A stretch of DNA of 64,000 nucleotides from Kordiimonas laminariae (GTDB lineage Bacteria > Pseudomonadota > Alphaproteobacteria > Sphingomonadales > Kordiimonadaceae): the NCBI RefSeq assembly GCF_023008165.1, contig NZ_JAKQZA010000003.1, positions 310,001 to 374,000 of the forward strand. The letters are read 5' to 3'. A program made the translations under genes and the position numbers. This document shows, piece by piece, positions 37,850 through 46,374 of this stretch (position 1 is the first letter of the stretch; the number at the start of each line of letters is the position of its first letter). Under the pieces are notes generated by a model. The model was not told where the DNA came from. It did not search any database and saw nothing but the letters and a program-made list of their open reading frames with translations.

Positions 37850-39190
37850 ATGGCCTCCAGCGAGAACGAACAAAATATCATTCAGATGATGGACCCGGCC
37901 CTCCGCCAAGGTAATGGCGTGAGACTTGGCACCCTTATTATGATCCGCTGGATGGCAGTGGCGGGGCAAATGCTCTCTCTGCTTACTGTACACTATATTC
38001 TTGGCTTTGATATTCGCCCTGAGATGACATTCACCGTTGTGTTTATTTCAGGCATGATGAATCTTTGGTTCTCCCTGAGGGAAGATCTAAACACACGACT
38101 TTCAGACAAACAATCCACCTGGCATATGGTGTTTGATTTGCTTCACCTGTCTACTTTGCTGTTTTTAACTGGAGGTTTATCAAATCCCTTCATTGTATTG
38201 ATGCTTGCTCCTTCCAGCGTGTCAGCATCAATCCTTAGCCCCCGCAGTACCAAAGTACTCATCGCTATTTCAGTGGTTTTAGTAACCGCACTTGCCTATA
38301 CGCCTTTTCCTCTACCATGGGATGGCCCTGCGCCAAACGTAGATGATATTTTGAAAGCTGGTATTTGGATCAGCCTTTGTTTCACACTTGTTTTTCTGGC
38401 CATGTATATGTCGCGGGTCAGCAAGGAAGGTCAGGACCGGGCAAAGGCGCTTGCAGCAACTCAAGCTGCCCTGGAGCAAGAACAGCGCCTAGCAGCCCTC
38501 GGAACGCTGGCCGCTGCCGCAGCGCATGAATTGGGTACACCGCTTGGGACCATTCTACTTGTTGCCAAGGAACTCCAAAACCACTGCAAAGATCAAGATG
38601 AGCAAACCAAGCTTGATATCGAATTAATTATTGACCAAACCAGCCGCTGTCGTGAAATTCTGGCAGAAATCAGCCAAAAACGTAAAGCAGGTGATGCGGA
38701 ACATTTCACTTATCTGGGTATTGAAGCGATTCTAAGAGAAGCTGGGCACCCTCATGAAATGCGCGGTGTGAAAGTGAAATATAGTAGCGAAGGGCCAGAT
38801 AATCTGATCCTTAGGCGTACCCCGGAACAAATCCATGCTTTCCGCACCATCGTAGAAAATGCCACTGGCTTTGCAGAAAATGAAGTTCAGATACATGCCG
38901 AATGGGATGAAGAAAACCTGCAAATATATGTGGAAGATGATGGCCCTGGCTTTGATCCACAAATTGTGAAACGTCTCGGCGAACCTTATGTTACAACCAG
39001 ACAACCAACACCGGGCAAAGATGGTGGGTTAGGCTTGGGACTGTTTATATCTAAAACCTTATTAGAACGCACCGGCGCAAAAATGAGCTTTAAAGAAGCC
39101 TCTATTGGTGGTGCACGTGTTGAATTAAACTGGCCTCGCTCAGCCTTACAGGAAGAGCCTGATTTCTCAGATGAGGAGGAGTTAGCATGA
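37850..39190 (+). CDS. regB: RegB/PrrB/ActS-type redox-sensing histidine kinase
   Basis: 446 residues. About six membrane helices, with the quinone-site heptad GGLSNPF between helices; the H-box AAAAHELGTPLGTILL with phosphoacceptor His226; the redox-active cysteine Cys267 in TSRCREIL; and the ATPase N, G1 and G2 boxes ENATGFAEN, VEDDGPGFDP and GGLGLGLFIS. His226 and Cys267 are at nearly the positions known for Rhodobacter capsulatus RegB (225 and 265). It controls respiratory or redox genes in response to quinone state. Its stop overlaps the regA start by four bases. Confidence 0.94.
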   Translation: MASSENEQNIIQMMDPALRQGNGVRLGTLIMIRWMAVAGQMLSLLTVHYILGFDIRPEMTFTVVFISGMMNLWFSLREDLNTRLSDKQSTWHMVFDLLHLSTLLFLTGGLSNPFIVLMLAPSSVSASILSPRSTKVLIAISVVLVTALAYTPFPLPWDGPAPNVDDILKAGIWISLCFTLVFLAMYMSRVSKEGQDRAKALAATQAALEQEQRLAALGTLAAAAAHELGTPLGTILLVAKELQNHCKDQDEQTKLDIELIIDQTSRCREILAEISQKRKAGDAEHFTYLGIEAILREAGHPHEMRGVKVKYSSEGPDNLILRRTPEQIHAFRTIVENATGFAENEVQIHAEWDEENLQIYVEDDGPGFDPQIVKRLGEPYVTTRQPTPGKDGGLGLGLFISKTLLERTGAKMSFKEASIGGARVELNWPRSALQEEPDFSDEEELA

Positions 39191-39726
39191 CTCAAGAAAC
39201 ACCAGCAAAAACCCTTCTAATCGTAGAAGATGACAAAGCTTTCAGAAACCGCCTTGCGCTCAGCATGGAACGAAAAGGTTTCACAGTTTATGCAGCTGAA
39301 GGCATTGAAGAAGGCAGTATTCTGGCCGCTGAACATCGTCCTCAATATGCTGTCGTTGATATGCGCCTGGAAGATGGTAACGGACTTGATTTAGTACCTC
39401 AATTACGCCAAATCCGCCCCGATATCCGCGTGGTTATTTTGACAGGATACGGAAACATCGCCAGCGCTGTAGCAGCAGTTAAAGCCGGCGCTGTAGATTA
39501 TCTTGCAAAACCGGCAGACCCTGACCAGATCGAGAAAACACTCCTAACCCTCGAAGGGCATATGCCGCCACCGCCAGAAAACCCTATGTCTGCGGACCGT
39601 GTGAAATGGGAGCATATTCAGCGTGTTTATGAACTGTGTGATCGCAATGTTTCTGAGACCGCACGCAGGCTTAACATGCATCGCCGAACACTGCAGCGCA
39701 TTCTTGCAAAACGTTCCCCTCAATAA
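39187..39726 (+). CDS. regA: RegA/PrrA/ActR-type response regulator
   Basis: 179 residues. Receiver with acidic pair Asp15-Asp16, phosphoacceptor Asp58 (AVVDMRLEDGNG), Thr in VVILTGYG and Lys in DYLAKPAD. The C-terminal Fis-like HTH NVSETARRLNMHRRTLQRILAK is nearly the invariant helix of the RegA family. A proline-rich linker (MPPPPENPMS) joins the domains. Partner of the preceding kinase; global redox regulator of respiration genes. Confidence 0.95.
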   Translation: MTQETPAKTLLIVEDDKAFRNRLALSMERKGFTVYAAEGIEEGSILAAEHRPQYAVVDMRLEDGNGLDLVPQLRQIRPDIRVVILTGYGNIASAVAAVKAGAVDYLAKPADPDQIEKTLLTLEGHMPPPPENPMSADRVKWEHIQRVYELCDRNVSETARRLNMHRRTLQRILAKRSPQ

Positions 39727-39739
39727 CGTCCAATACCGA

Positions 39740-41086
39740 TTAATTGGAAATTGAAGGATCAACGGCTTCGCCTTGGAACATCGTGATTCCAAGGCGTTGG
39801 CCTAAGATAATATCTTCAGAAGAATGACACCCTTCCAAGATAATTCGGTTACTACCGATCTTTTCAATAATATTGATAATTCTATCTTCTTCTTTACGGT
39901 CCAGCCACGTTTCCACATTCGAAGCAGGGTTCGTCACTTTCAGAAAATCAGACTGTAGGTTACCTAAATTAAGCCAAGCTAAGGCACGAGGGTCTACCCC
40001 TGCAATACAGCTTTTAAATCCTAAGGTTTGTAGCTTTTCACGAGCCGCCAAATAGGCTGCGAAATTCGACGTTACATCAAGGCTGGAAAACTCTAAGACG
40101 ATATTACTGCGGATTTTTTTTCCTAAACCTTCTTCAAACTTATCAAACTCTCTGGCTAACACACCGGCAGCCGTTACTTTCAAGCTTGAAGCAAGAGAGT
40201 TTTCATTCTCCATATTAGGATCAGACGCCAAAACCCTACTCGCGATAAGGTCTTCAAGAAACCCCGATAGCCAAGGGTCAACTTCCGTAAGCTTACTTTT
40301 CAAAAAGGTATCAAAAACCACCTGCTGCGGCACCCAGCGGTGCACCATTACCATCTGAGGTGCCTGAATACCAAGTATAGCCATCACACATTGCCGCCTA
40401 AGCAATCCACCTACATCAGCGGACGTAATAGCCTTTGTAAGAGTTAATAACATCTCAGGGTCAAGCTTTTTGCTCTGCGGTTTTCTCGCAGGGCTTTCAA
40501 TCTTGCTCACCTTCATTTTTTGCGGCGGTTCAGATGGTAAAGGTGCCCCTGCATCACCTTGAGGATCAATCTTAATAAGTCCCGTATCCGGGTTAACATC
40601 AGGCTTTGCTTTAGATTTTTTTTTAGATTTAGAGGCGCCAACATTTCTGGATGCTGGTATCTTTTTCCCTTCCAGCACTGCTTGAGCCAACCTTGCTACA
40701 TATTTTGTGAAAACATCATATTCTGCTTCAAGATCAAACCATTCAACAAAAGCGTCACTTACACCTTGAATGGGATCAATCGCTCGTAAGGCACTAGCCT
40801 CTTTGAATTTTAAGCGGACCTGATTCAACATAGGGTCAATAACATCAACCCGTGCATCTTTAACGATCAGGACTAAATCATTATTTGGCAGCGAGAAACT
40901 CGCAGCGCCATAATCGGTTTTCAATGTTCTAAAGCTGGCGGCAGCGAACCGACGATAATGCTCTTCCTGCAAATGCTTTTCCAGCACTGAAAGCCTTATA
41001 TGCAAGGCCCTCCGGCCTTCTGTATGAAGCCTAAGCTGCTTGGTGTAATCAAGCATTTCATGTACGGCTTTAATATCTTTTGCCAT
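39740..41086 (-). CDS. Degenerate GGDEF/EAL-like protein (putative c-di-GMP pseudoenzyme)
   Basis: 448 residues, cytoplasmic. Residues about 20-100 (RLSVLEKHLQEEHYRRF, then SLPNNDLVLIVKDARVDVID) fit a nucleotide-cyclase-like fold without a GGDEF signature. A basic, Pro-rich linker follows (145-205). Residues about 205-440 follow the EAL barrel outline: SLKVTAAGVLAREFDKFEEG, IVLEFSSLDV, LQTLGFKSCIAGVDPRALAW, SDFLKV, RIILEGCHSSEDIILGQRLG and MFQGEAVD. The E-A-L motif, the DDFG metal site and the catalytic Lys environment are missing, so it is probably a binding or scaffold protein. The EAL reading is inference from pattern. Confidence 0.6.
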   Translation of the reverse strand: MAKDIKAVHEMLDYTKQLRLHTEGRRALHIRLSVLEKHLQEEHYRRFAAASFRTLKTDYGAASFSLPNNDLVLIVKDARVDVIDPMLNQVRLKFKEASALRAIDPIQGVSDAFVEWFDLEAEYDVFTKYVARLAQAVLEGKKIPASRNVGASKSKKKSKAKPDVNPDTGLIKIDPQGDAGAPLPSEPPQKMKVSKIESPARKPQSKKLDPEMLLTLTKAITSADVGGLLRRQCVMAILGIQAPQMVMVHRWVPQQVVFDTFLKSKLTEVDPWLSGFLEDLIASRVLASDPNMENENSLASSLKVTAAGVLAREFDKFEEGLGKKIRSNIVLEFSSLDVTSNFAAYLAAREKLQTLGFKSCIAGVDPRALAWLNLGNLQSDFLKVTNPASNVETWLDRKEEDRIINIIEKIGSNRIILEGCHSSEDIILGQRLGITMFQGEAVDPSISN

Positions 41087-41167
41087 ATAACCTCAAAACT
41101 CAGTCACGTGTTAAATCGCAATAAAACCAGTCCCCACTCATAGTTTATCAGAATACGATATGTTTAA

Positions 41168-41854
41168 TTATCTACCAAATTTTTTCACCTGATGAAGCCA
41201 CCAAGCTGTTTCATTAATTGAGTAAACTGGTCGGTAATGCAAAATCTTGCTGTCGGGCAATACAGCATCCACCTGATTATCTAAAACCAGATATTCACCT
41301 TCATAATCTATGGCAAGAATGGCGTGCGCTACCCGAAGGTTTTGGTCCTGCAATATCACCAGCCGCATGGATTCTGGGGCAACCCCTAAGCGCTTCAGCG
41401 TTACATATTTGCTAATCGCATAATCTTCACAATCACCATCTTTCAGGAAAAACTCATCTGGTGTAGCCCAGTAATCAGGAAGCCCCCAGTTAACTGGGTC
41501 TACGATGTATGGATAACGGTTCATATATTGATTAACCGCTTTAATCATCTCAAGAGGTTCAGCTCCTTCTTGAGAAGCGATAAATTCTTCCCACGCTGCT
41601 TTACCACACCGCAAACGGTCTCTACCTCTGCAGTTTTGCTCTACTGTGCTTTCTTGCTTCGGCATTTCTTCAGTCAAAGAAAGGTTATGCCGACGCCACA
41701 AATCAGTCCATTTATCAAAAGACTTCATGCTTTTGGAGCGTATTTCCCGGCTACCGAACAAGCCTGTGCGGGGCTGGGCATCTGCCGAAGAAACAAATGG
41801 CTCTACTACCAGAAAACCCAAAACAATACTTATTAAGCCTATAATTCGGAACAT
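41168..41854 (-). CDS. LapG-like periplasmic transglutaminase-type cysteine protease (BTLCP)
   Basis: 228 residues. Signal peptide MFRIIGLISIVLGFLVVEPFVSSADA. The catalytic triad is Cys142 (KDGDCEDYAISKY), His177 (RVAHAILAID) and Asp192 (LVLDNQVD), as in the DUF920/LapG family. LapG cleaves large surface adhesins when the c-di-GMP receptor LapD releases it. Neither LapD nor an adhesin is in the window, but both flanking genes are c-di-GMP-type pseudoenzymes. Its upstream region is divergent with the HD-GYP-like gene. Confidence 0.86.
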   Translation of the reverse strand: MFRIIGLISIVLGFLVVEPFVSSADAQPRTGLFGSREIRSKSMKSFDKWTDLWRRHNLSLTEEMPKQESTVEQNCRGRDRLRCGKAAWEEFIASQEGAEPLEMIKAVNQYMNRYPYIVDPVNWGLPDYWATPDEFFLKDGDCEDYAISKYVTLKRLGVAPESMRLVILQDQNLRVAHAILAIDYEGEYLVLDNQVDAVLPDSKILHYRPVYSINETAWWLHQVKKFGR

Positions 41855-42027
41855 AAAAACTGGCTGGCCTCTATACCTGATCTCACATATTTTTTGTTCG
41901 AATTTAATTGAGCATCAAACAAATATGTACCAACATAACCACAAGCGAACAGAGAGCCAAGAGCTCTCTCATACTATCACTGAACAGTGACAATGTTACA
42001 GCACGAACGCATTAGTAAGGGGCCCCC

Positions 42028-44049
42028 ATGCAAACGGAAACGTCTTCAAACAAAAATATGATGGCCTACGCTGGTGCCTTGATGGGGCTTATCGCGCTTG
42101 GCCTATGGTTCATCACTCGATTTGCAGCCTCAGAAGCCGAGCAAGATCTCCAGAACTGGCAATCTCGTATCAATTTAATAGCGGATAGCAGAGCCGCAGA
42201 GGTTTCAACCTGGCTTAACCGACACCTTAAAGCCGTTGAAGAATTAGCAGCTGATGCCTCAGTGCAGCTATATGCAGCTCAAATGTCTTCACCTGAAGAT
42301 CAGGATGCCGTCGAAGCACAGCGCGGTTATATTTTCTCACTTATTTCAGCAGAGGCAGAACGCCACGGCTTCCATGAAAACAGAGCCATTGATGCGGTAG
42401 CAGCCAATGTAAACCGCCCTCGCCGTGCAGGTATTGCTGTTGTTTCAGATAAAGGACAGGCCTTTGTTATGACAACAGGCATGCCGCTTCTACGACCAGA
42501 GGAAATTCCTCTGGCAAACACGCAGTCTTTTATCGCCCTAGGCCCACAACTTGGCGATAAAACCCCACTCGTAATTTTTGGTGCAAAAGCGATCTCTGGT
42601 ACCGGCACAGTTTGGGTAATTGGCGCACGCCCACTGGATGGTGACTTCCTTCAAACACTCGTGCAGCCGGGTGACGATACCCAAACTTCTGAAACATATT
42701 TGGTAAAGCCCGAAAGCGATGATTTAGTAAGGGTTATCACACCGCTTGCTCAAGGTGGCAGGCTAGGCGCGACCACCGTGGATGCAGCCGCTTCTTTTGC
42801 GGTGAAACAACCGGGTGGTTTCAGCACACAAATGAATTACGCAAACACTGAAGTTCTTGTTATGGGCAAGGAACTGTCAGCCCCGGTTCCGTGGATACTG
42901 GTTCGCACCATTAAAACAAGTGAAGCAGTCGCCGCTATTACGGAACGCCGCAATAGTCTCATTGTTACACTTTCTCTAGCAGGTCTTTTTGTACTCGCAG
43001 CCCTTATTCTGGTGTGGCGTCACGGTATTTCCCGCAAACTGGAAAATTCCTACCACGAACAAGCCATGCTTTCGGAGAAGAACGAGTCTCTAAGCGAGTT
43101 CCTGCAATCAGTAACGGATAGCCAACCCGCTGCCGTAGCTGCTGTTGACAACGATATGACTGTGCATTTTTCCAATACACAAATGTCAGATATTACAGAG
43201 ATCAATAAAGATGATCTTATTGGCAGAAGGCTTGATACTGCCTTCCGTAGTTCCCTTGCAGAGAAAATGCGTTCTCGCATTGCTGCAGCCACTTCCGGGC
43301 ACCCAGACAACCTCAATGTTACACATAGTAACCGCACCTTCAGAATGGATACCATTCCTCTAAAAGCTGGTGGTGATTACCCCGCCACTGCGCTAATGGT
43401 GATGCGGGATATTTCTGACCTTGTTGAAGCACAGGCGCAATCGGAAGAACTATTCAAAAAACTGGTCTCAACACTTACGCAAATTATTGATGCCCGTGAC
43501 CCATGGAGCAAACACCATTCAGAGCGTGTAGCAGATGTTAGTGTTACTATAGCTCAGGAACTGGAATGGGACGAAGACGGTAAAGAATGTGTCAATATCG
43601 CAGCCCAACTTGTAAATGTCGGTAAGATATTTGTCCCAATTGAAATCCTTACCAAACAAACACCGCTTACCGATGAAGAACTCTCTCTGGTACGTGATAG
43701 TATGCAGCAAAGCGCTTCACTTGTTGCAGGGCTGGATTTCAAAGGACCAGTAGCCGCAATTCTCGACCAGATCAGAGAAAACTGGGATGGCAGCGGCGAA
43801 CACGGTAAAGCTGGTGAAGATATCGAAGCCGGAGCCCGTGTGCTCGCAGTTGCTAACGCTTTCGTGGGTATGGTTTCAGCTCGCGCGCACCGAAATGGGC
43901 TGAGCTTTGACAAAGCCGCTGATATTCTTCATCAGGAATGCGGTACGAAATTTGAACGCCGGATTGTAGCAGCTCTACAAAATATTCTGGAAAACAAAGG
44001 CGGCAGGGATCGCTGGAGTCACTATATGGAAAAACCTGAAGAGGCTTAA
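42028..44049 (+). CDS. Membrane sensor with PAS and degenerate HD-GYP domain
   Basis: 673 residues. A periplasmic sensor region (30-310) lies between two membrane helices (12-30 and 310-330), then a PAS domain (about 355-465) and an HD-GYP-like domain (470-660). The HD dyad is replaced: AAQLVNVGKIFVP stands where LLHDIGK is expected (Val529, Asn530). The GYP motif HHERxDGxGYP is IRENWDGSGEH, and the H-P before it is lost. The fold frame HSERVADVSVTIAQEL...GTKFERRIVAAL is intact. It is therefore likely to be a non-catalytic signalling protein. Confidence 0.8.
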   Translation: MQTETSSNKNMMAYAGALMGLIALGLWFITRFAASEAEQDLQNWQSRINLIADSRAAEVSTWLNRHLKAVEELAADASVQLYAAQMSSPEDQDAVEAQRGYIFSLISAEAERHGFHENRAIDAVAANVNRPRRAGIAVVSDKGQAFVMTTGMPLLRPEEIPLANTQSFIALGPQLGDKTPLVIFGAKAISGTGTVWVIGARPLDGDFLQTLVQPGDDTQTSETYLVKPESDDLVRVITPLAQGGRLGATTVDAAASFAVKQPGGFSTQMNYANTEVLVMGKELSAPVPWILVRTIKTSEAVAAITERRNSLIVTLSLAGLFVLAALILVWRHGISRKLENSYHEQAMLSEKNESLSEFLQSVTDSQPAAVAAVDNDMTVHFSNTQMSDITEINKDDLIGRRLDTAFRSSLAEKMRSRIAAATSGHPDNLNVTHSNRTFRMDTIPLKAGGDYPATALMVMRDISDLVEAQAQSEELFKKLVSTLTQIIDARDPWSKHHSERVADVSVTIAQELEWDEDGKECVNIAAQLVNVGKIFVPIEILTKQTPLTDEELSLVRDSMQQSASLVAGLDFKGPVAAILDQIRENWDGSGEHGKAGEDIEAGARVLAVANAFVGMVSARAHRNGLSFDKAADILHQECGTKFERRIVAALQNILENKGGRDRWSHYMEKPEEA

Positions 44050-44477
44050 CCAACAGCCTTTTCAAAAAGTCTCATTGCTGCCGTTCGTGCCATTTGCTGA
44101 ATAAGTTTTTTGGCGCGAGCGGCATTTACTTTTCTAGAGGCTGCTTCACGAATTACCTCCCCGCCATAAGCATCTGCAATGATAATACCTGTTATATCTG
44201 GAAGGCTGGTACTTTCATTAAGCACATTAATAGGAAAATGTTGATCAACAGCGAAATAAAACTCTTCACAATAGTCTAGATATTCCTGCCATTTAGTATC
44301 CGAACGGAAATCACTTAGACCTGATTTCACCTCAACAACCACAAGACCGCCTGGTTTGTTCAGCCCCAAAATATCAACCCGGCGATTATTCTTTAGCACC
44401 ACTTCCCGCACAGGAGCATAACCAAGTTCCACCAGCAATCTTTCAGCGCCGAGCGTGATGTTAACCGTTTCAGTCAT
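44046..44477 (-). CDS. mmcB: MmcB-family DNA repair protein
   Basis: 143 residues. A restriction-endonuclease-like fold: RVDILGLNKPGGLVVVEVKSGLSDFRSD holds the D-x(n)-E-x-K catalytic pattern, followed by KWQEYLDYCEEFYFAV. MmcB in Caulobacter acts with the ImuAB/DnaE2 mutasome in damage tolerance. Convergent with the HD-GYP-like gene (four-base overlap), six bases after the Hpt gene on the same strand, so Hpt-MmcB may be one transcript. Confidence 0.85.
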   Translation of the reverse strand: MTETVNITLGAERLLVELGYAPVREVVLKNNRRVDILGLNKPGGLVVVEVKSGLSDFRSDTKWQEYLDYCEEFYFAVDQHFPINVLNESTSLPDITGIIIADAYGGEVIREAASRKVNAARAKKLIQQMARTAAMRLFEKAVG

Positions 44478-44483
44478 GAAAAA

Positions 44484-44897
44484 TCAGGTACTGGCCTCTT
44501 CATCAATGATATTTTCAAGCCGCTGTAGAATAGCTTCGCCTTGGGCACCACCACTACCTTTGATTTTGTGCTGCAAGACCACTTCAAAGGTACGAACATG
44601 CCCTTCCAGCACCCGCTTGCTTGCTTGCTGGTCATCAGGCATCTGTTTCAGATATTTACAAAGGGATGCGCCAACGTTTGTAAGTAAGTTGAACTCGAAG
44701 CTACTACCCATCCCCTTGATATTATGAGTTAAATCATAAACCTGCTGGACACTCGCTTCCTTAGGTCCCGCTTTGTCCGGCATACCATCCAAAATCCCGC
44801 GCATGTCTTTCACGGCTGTGTCTGTCCACTCAAGAAATTGAGCTACCAGCTCGTCATCTTCCGCATATGAATAATCAGTATCTACAACTTCAGTCAT
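44484..44897 (-). CDS. Stand-alone Hpt phosphotransfer protein
   Basis: 137 residues, all-helical. The Hpt signature is VYDLTHNIKGMGSSFEFNLL with phosphoacceptor His58, and the C-terminal helices (VRTFEVVLQHKIKGSGG) complete the bundle. It would relay phosphate between a hybrid kinase and a receiver; no hybrid kinase is in the window. Upstream of mmcB. Confidence 0.83.
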   Translation of the reverse strand: MTEVVDTDYSYAEDDELVAQFLEWTDTAVKDMRGILDGMPDKAGPKEASVQQVYDLTHNIKGMGSSFEFNLLTNVGASLCKYLKQMPDDQQASKRVLEGHVRTFEVVLQHKIKGSGGAQGEAILQRLENIIDEEAST

Positions 44898-45069
44898 TTG
44901 TTCTCGATTTACCCCAATCCACAGTATGACAACTATTTTAGCATAATATGCAACAAAAACAGTTATTTATTTGTTTACAAGCTAGAGAGGCACGAGTTTT
45001 CCTTGCAATCCGCCCAGCAATTTCGATAAATCAGATCAAATATATATATTCGGGACAAAGGAGCCTAAA

Positions 45070-45276
45070 TTGAGCCCACAGGAAATCGCTAAACTTGAGA
45101 CATATCTTCAAGACAAGTTTGATAACAGCAACATCAAGCTTATGCAGCGCCCAAAAGCTAAAGATTCAGTTGAGATGATGATCGGCGATGAATTTATCGG
45201 TGTTGCTTACCGCGATGAAGATGAAGGTGAAGTTTCCTACTCCCTCAGCATCTGCATCCTGGAAGAAGATCTTTAA
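45070..45276 (+). CDS. DUF3126 family protein
   Basis: 68 residues from TTG 45070, chosen because AAGGAG lies at proper distance just upstream. The product (SPQEIAKLETYLQDKFDN, LMQRPKAKDSVEMMIGDEF, VSYSLSICILEEDL) matches a short protein family largely restricted to alphaproteobacteria whose function is unknown. It is monocistronic with its own terminator. Confidence 0.88.
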   Translation: MSPQEIAKLETYLQDKFDNSNIKLMQRPKAKDSVEMMIGDEFIGVAYRDEDEGEVSYSLSICILEEDL

Positions 45277-45301
45277 GCTTTTAGAGCTTATATTCTTTGA
45301 G

Positions 45302-45326
45302 AAGCCGGCTTTTCAGTCGGCTTTTT
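45302..45326 (+). terminator. Intrinsic terminator after the DUF3126 gene
   Basis: AAGCCGGCT-TTTC-AGTCGGCTT, a nine-pair stem (one G-T) with a four-base loop and five T residues, 25 bases after the stop. Confidence 0.85.
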
Positions 45327-45392
45327 ATTTGCCTTATGATCATCAGCTTAGCATTATGCAGTTTCATTAAACTATAAATCTGTGAGGTAACC

Positions 45393-45617
45393 ATGCTGTA
45401 TCTTGTTGCTCTTCTTCTGCCACCGCTGGCCATTCTTTTGTGCGGCAAACCCTTTCAGGCTGTTATCAGTGGTGCATTCTGGATCGCCTCTATTGTTCTT
45501 ACCCTCTTTTTCGGCGCAGGCTTTGTGCTTTGGCTTATTCTTGCCATTCACGCAATTATGGTCGTGCGTGACAGAAACACCCGCAAAATGATGGAAGAAT
45601 TTGCAGACCGCTCCTAA
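45393..45617 (+). CDS. YqaE/Pmp3-family small membrane protein
   Basis: 74 residues. Two membrane helices (LYLVALLLPPLAILLCGKPF and ASIVLTLFFGAGFVLWLILAIHAI) separated by a short loop, then a basic tail; the PPLAILLCGKPF part fits the Pmp3/UPF0057 family, stress-induced proteins that affect membrane potential. A GAGG ribosome site precedes ATG 45393. Confidence 0.82.
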   Translation: MLYLVALLLPPLAILLCGKPFQAVISGAFWIASIVLTLFFGAGFVLWLILAIHAIMVVRDRNTRKMMEEFADRS

Positions 45618-45688
45618 AAAGTTTCAGTATTGATACTTGTCTAAAAACACCATAAAGTGAAACATATTCACTTTATGGATCGCCTTTT

Positions 45689-46282
45689 ATGCCTGAGCAC
45701 ATTCGTTTTCTAAAACATAATGAGCATCATCTTATCGGGAAGATTATCGCCGATGGGTTTGCCGATGATCCGGTAAACTTGTGGGCTTTTAGAAATACCG
45801 GTGCAATGAAGCCAGTGTTCACAACTATGGCAAGCCACCTCTATCTATCAGCCGGGTTTGGTTTGGTGAATAACGAAGAAAATGCCGGTGCTCTATGGCT
45901 ACCGCCGGGCGTGCCCAAACAGTTCAGTTTATTGGCCGATATTAAAATGGGTGCATCCATTTTGAAGCACGGCGATCTAAAAGCAGTCCAAAACTCTCTC
46001 CAGATAGACGCATACCTCAAAAAGAAAAAACCAAAAGAACCGCACTACTATCTGTTTGCTATCTCTGTGCATCCAAGCCTGCAGGGAAAAGGTATTGGCA
46101 GCCAATTGATGAAAGAAGCACTCAAACAAGTGGATGAAACACGTGCCCCCGCATATTTGGAAAGCTCCAAACCTGAAAATGTGCCTTTCTATAAAAAACA
46201 CGGCTTTGAAATAGTGGAAGAGGTAGTGCCGGGTACTGACTGCCCGCCCATGTGGCTTATGTGGCGAGAACCACGCCTGTAA
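45689..46282 (+). CDS. GNAT family acetyltransferase
   Basis: 197 residues. GNAT core ISVHPSLQGKGIGSQLMKEALKQVDE with the acetyl-CoA loop, then AYLESSKPENVPFYKKHGFEIVEE and PMWLMWREPRL. It resembles the group with an N-terminal NLWAFRN...AGALWLPPG segment seen in puromycin-acetyltransferase-like proteins of unknown substrate. It is unrelated at close range to the 3.4-5.8 kb array. Monocistronic. Confidence 0.85.
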   Translation: MPEHIRFLKHNEHHLIGKIIADGFADDPVNLWAFRNTGAMKPVFTTMASHLYLSAGFGLVNNEENAGALWLPPGVPKQFSLLADIKMGASILKHGDLKAVQNSLQIDAYLKKKKPKEPHYYLFAISVHPSLQGKGIGSQLMKEALKQVDETRAPAYLESSKPENVPFYKKHGFEIVEEVVPGTDCPPMWLMWREPRL

Positions 46283-46374
46283 ATTCATCAATATTCAGCT
46301 TGTATTCCCTCTATGACTGCTCACGACTGTGAGAAAGCAGCATGAAGTTGCAGCCTCACAAAGGAGTATAAGGA

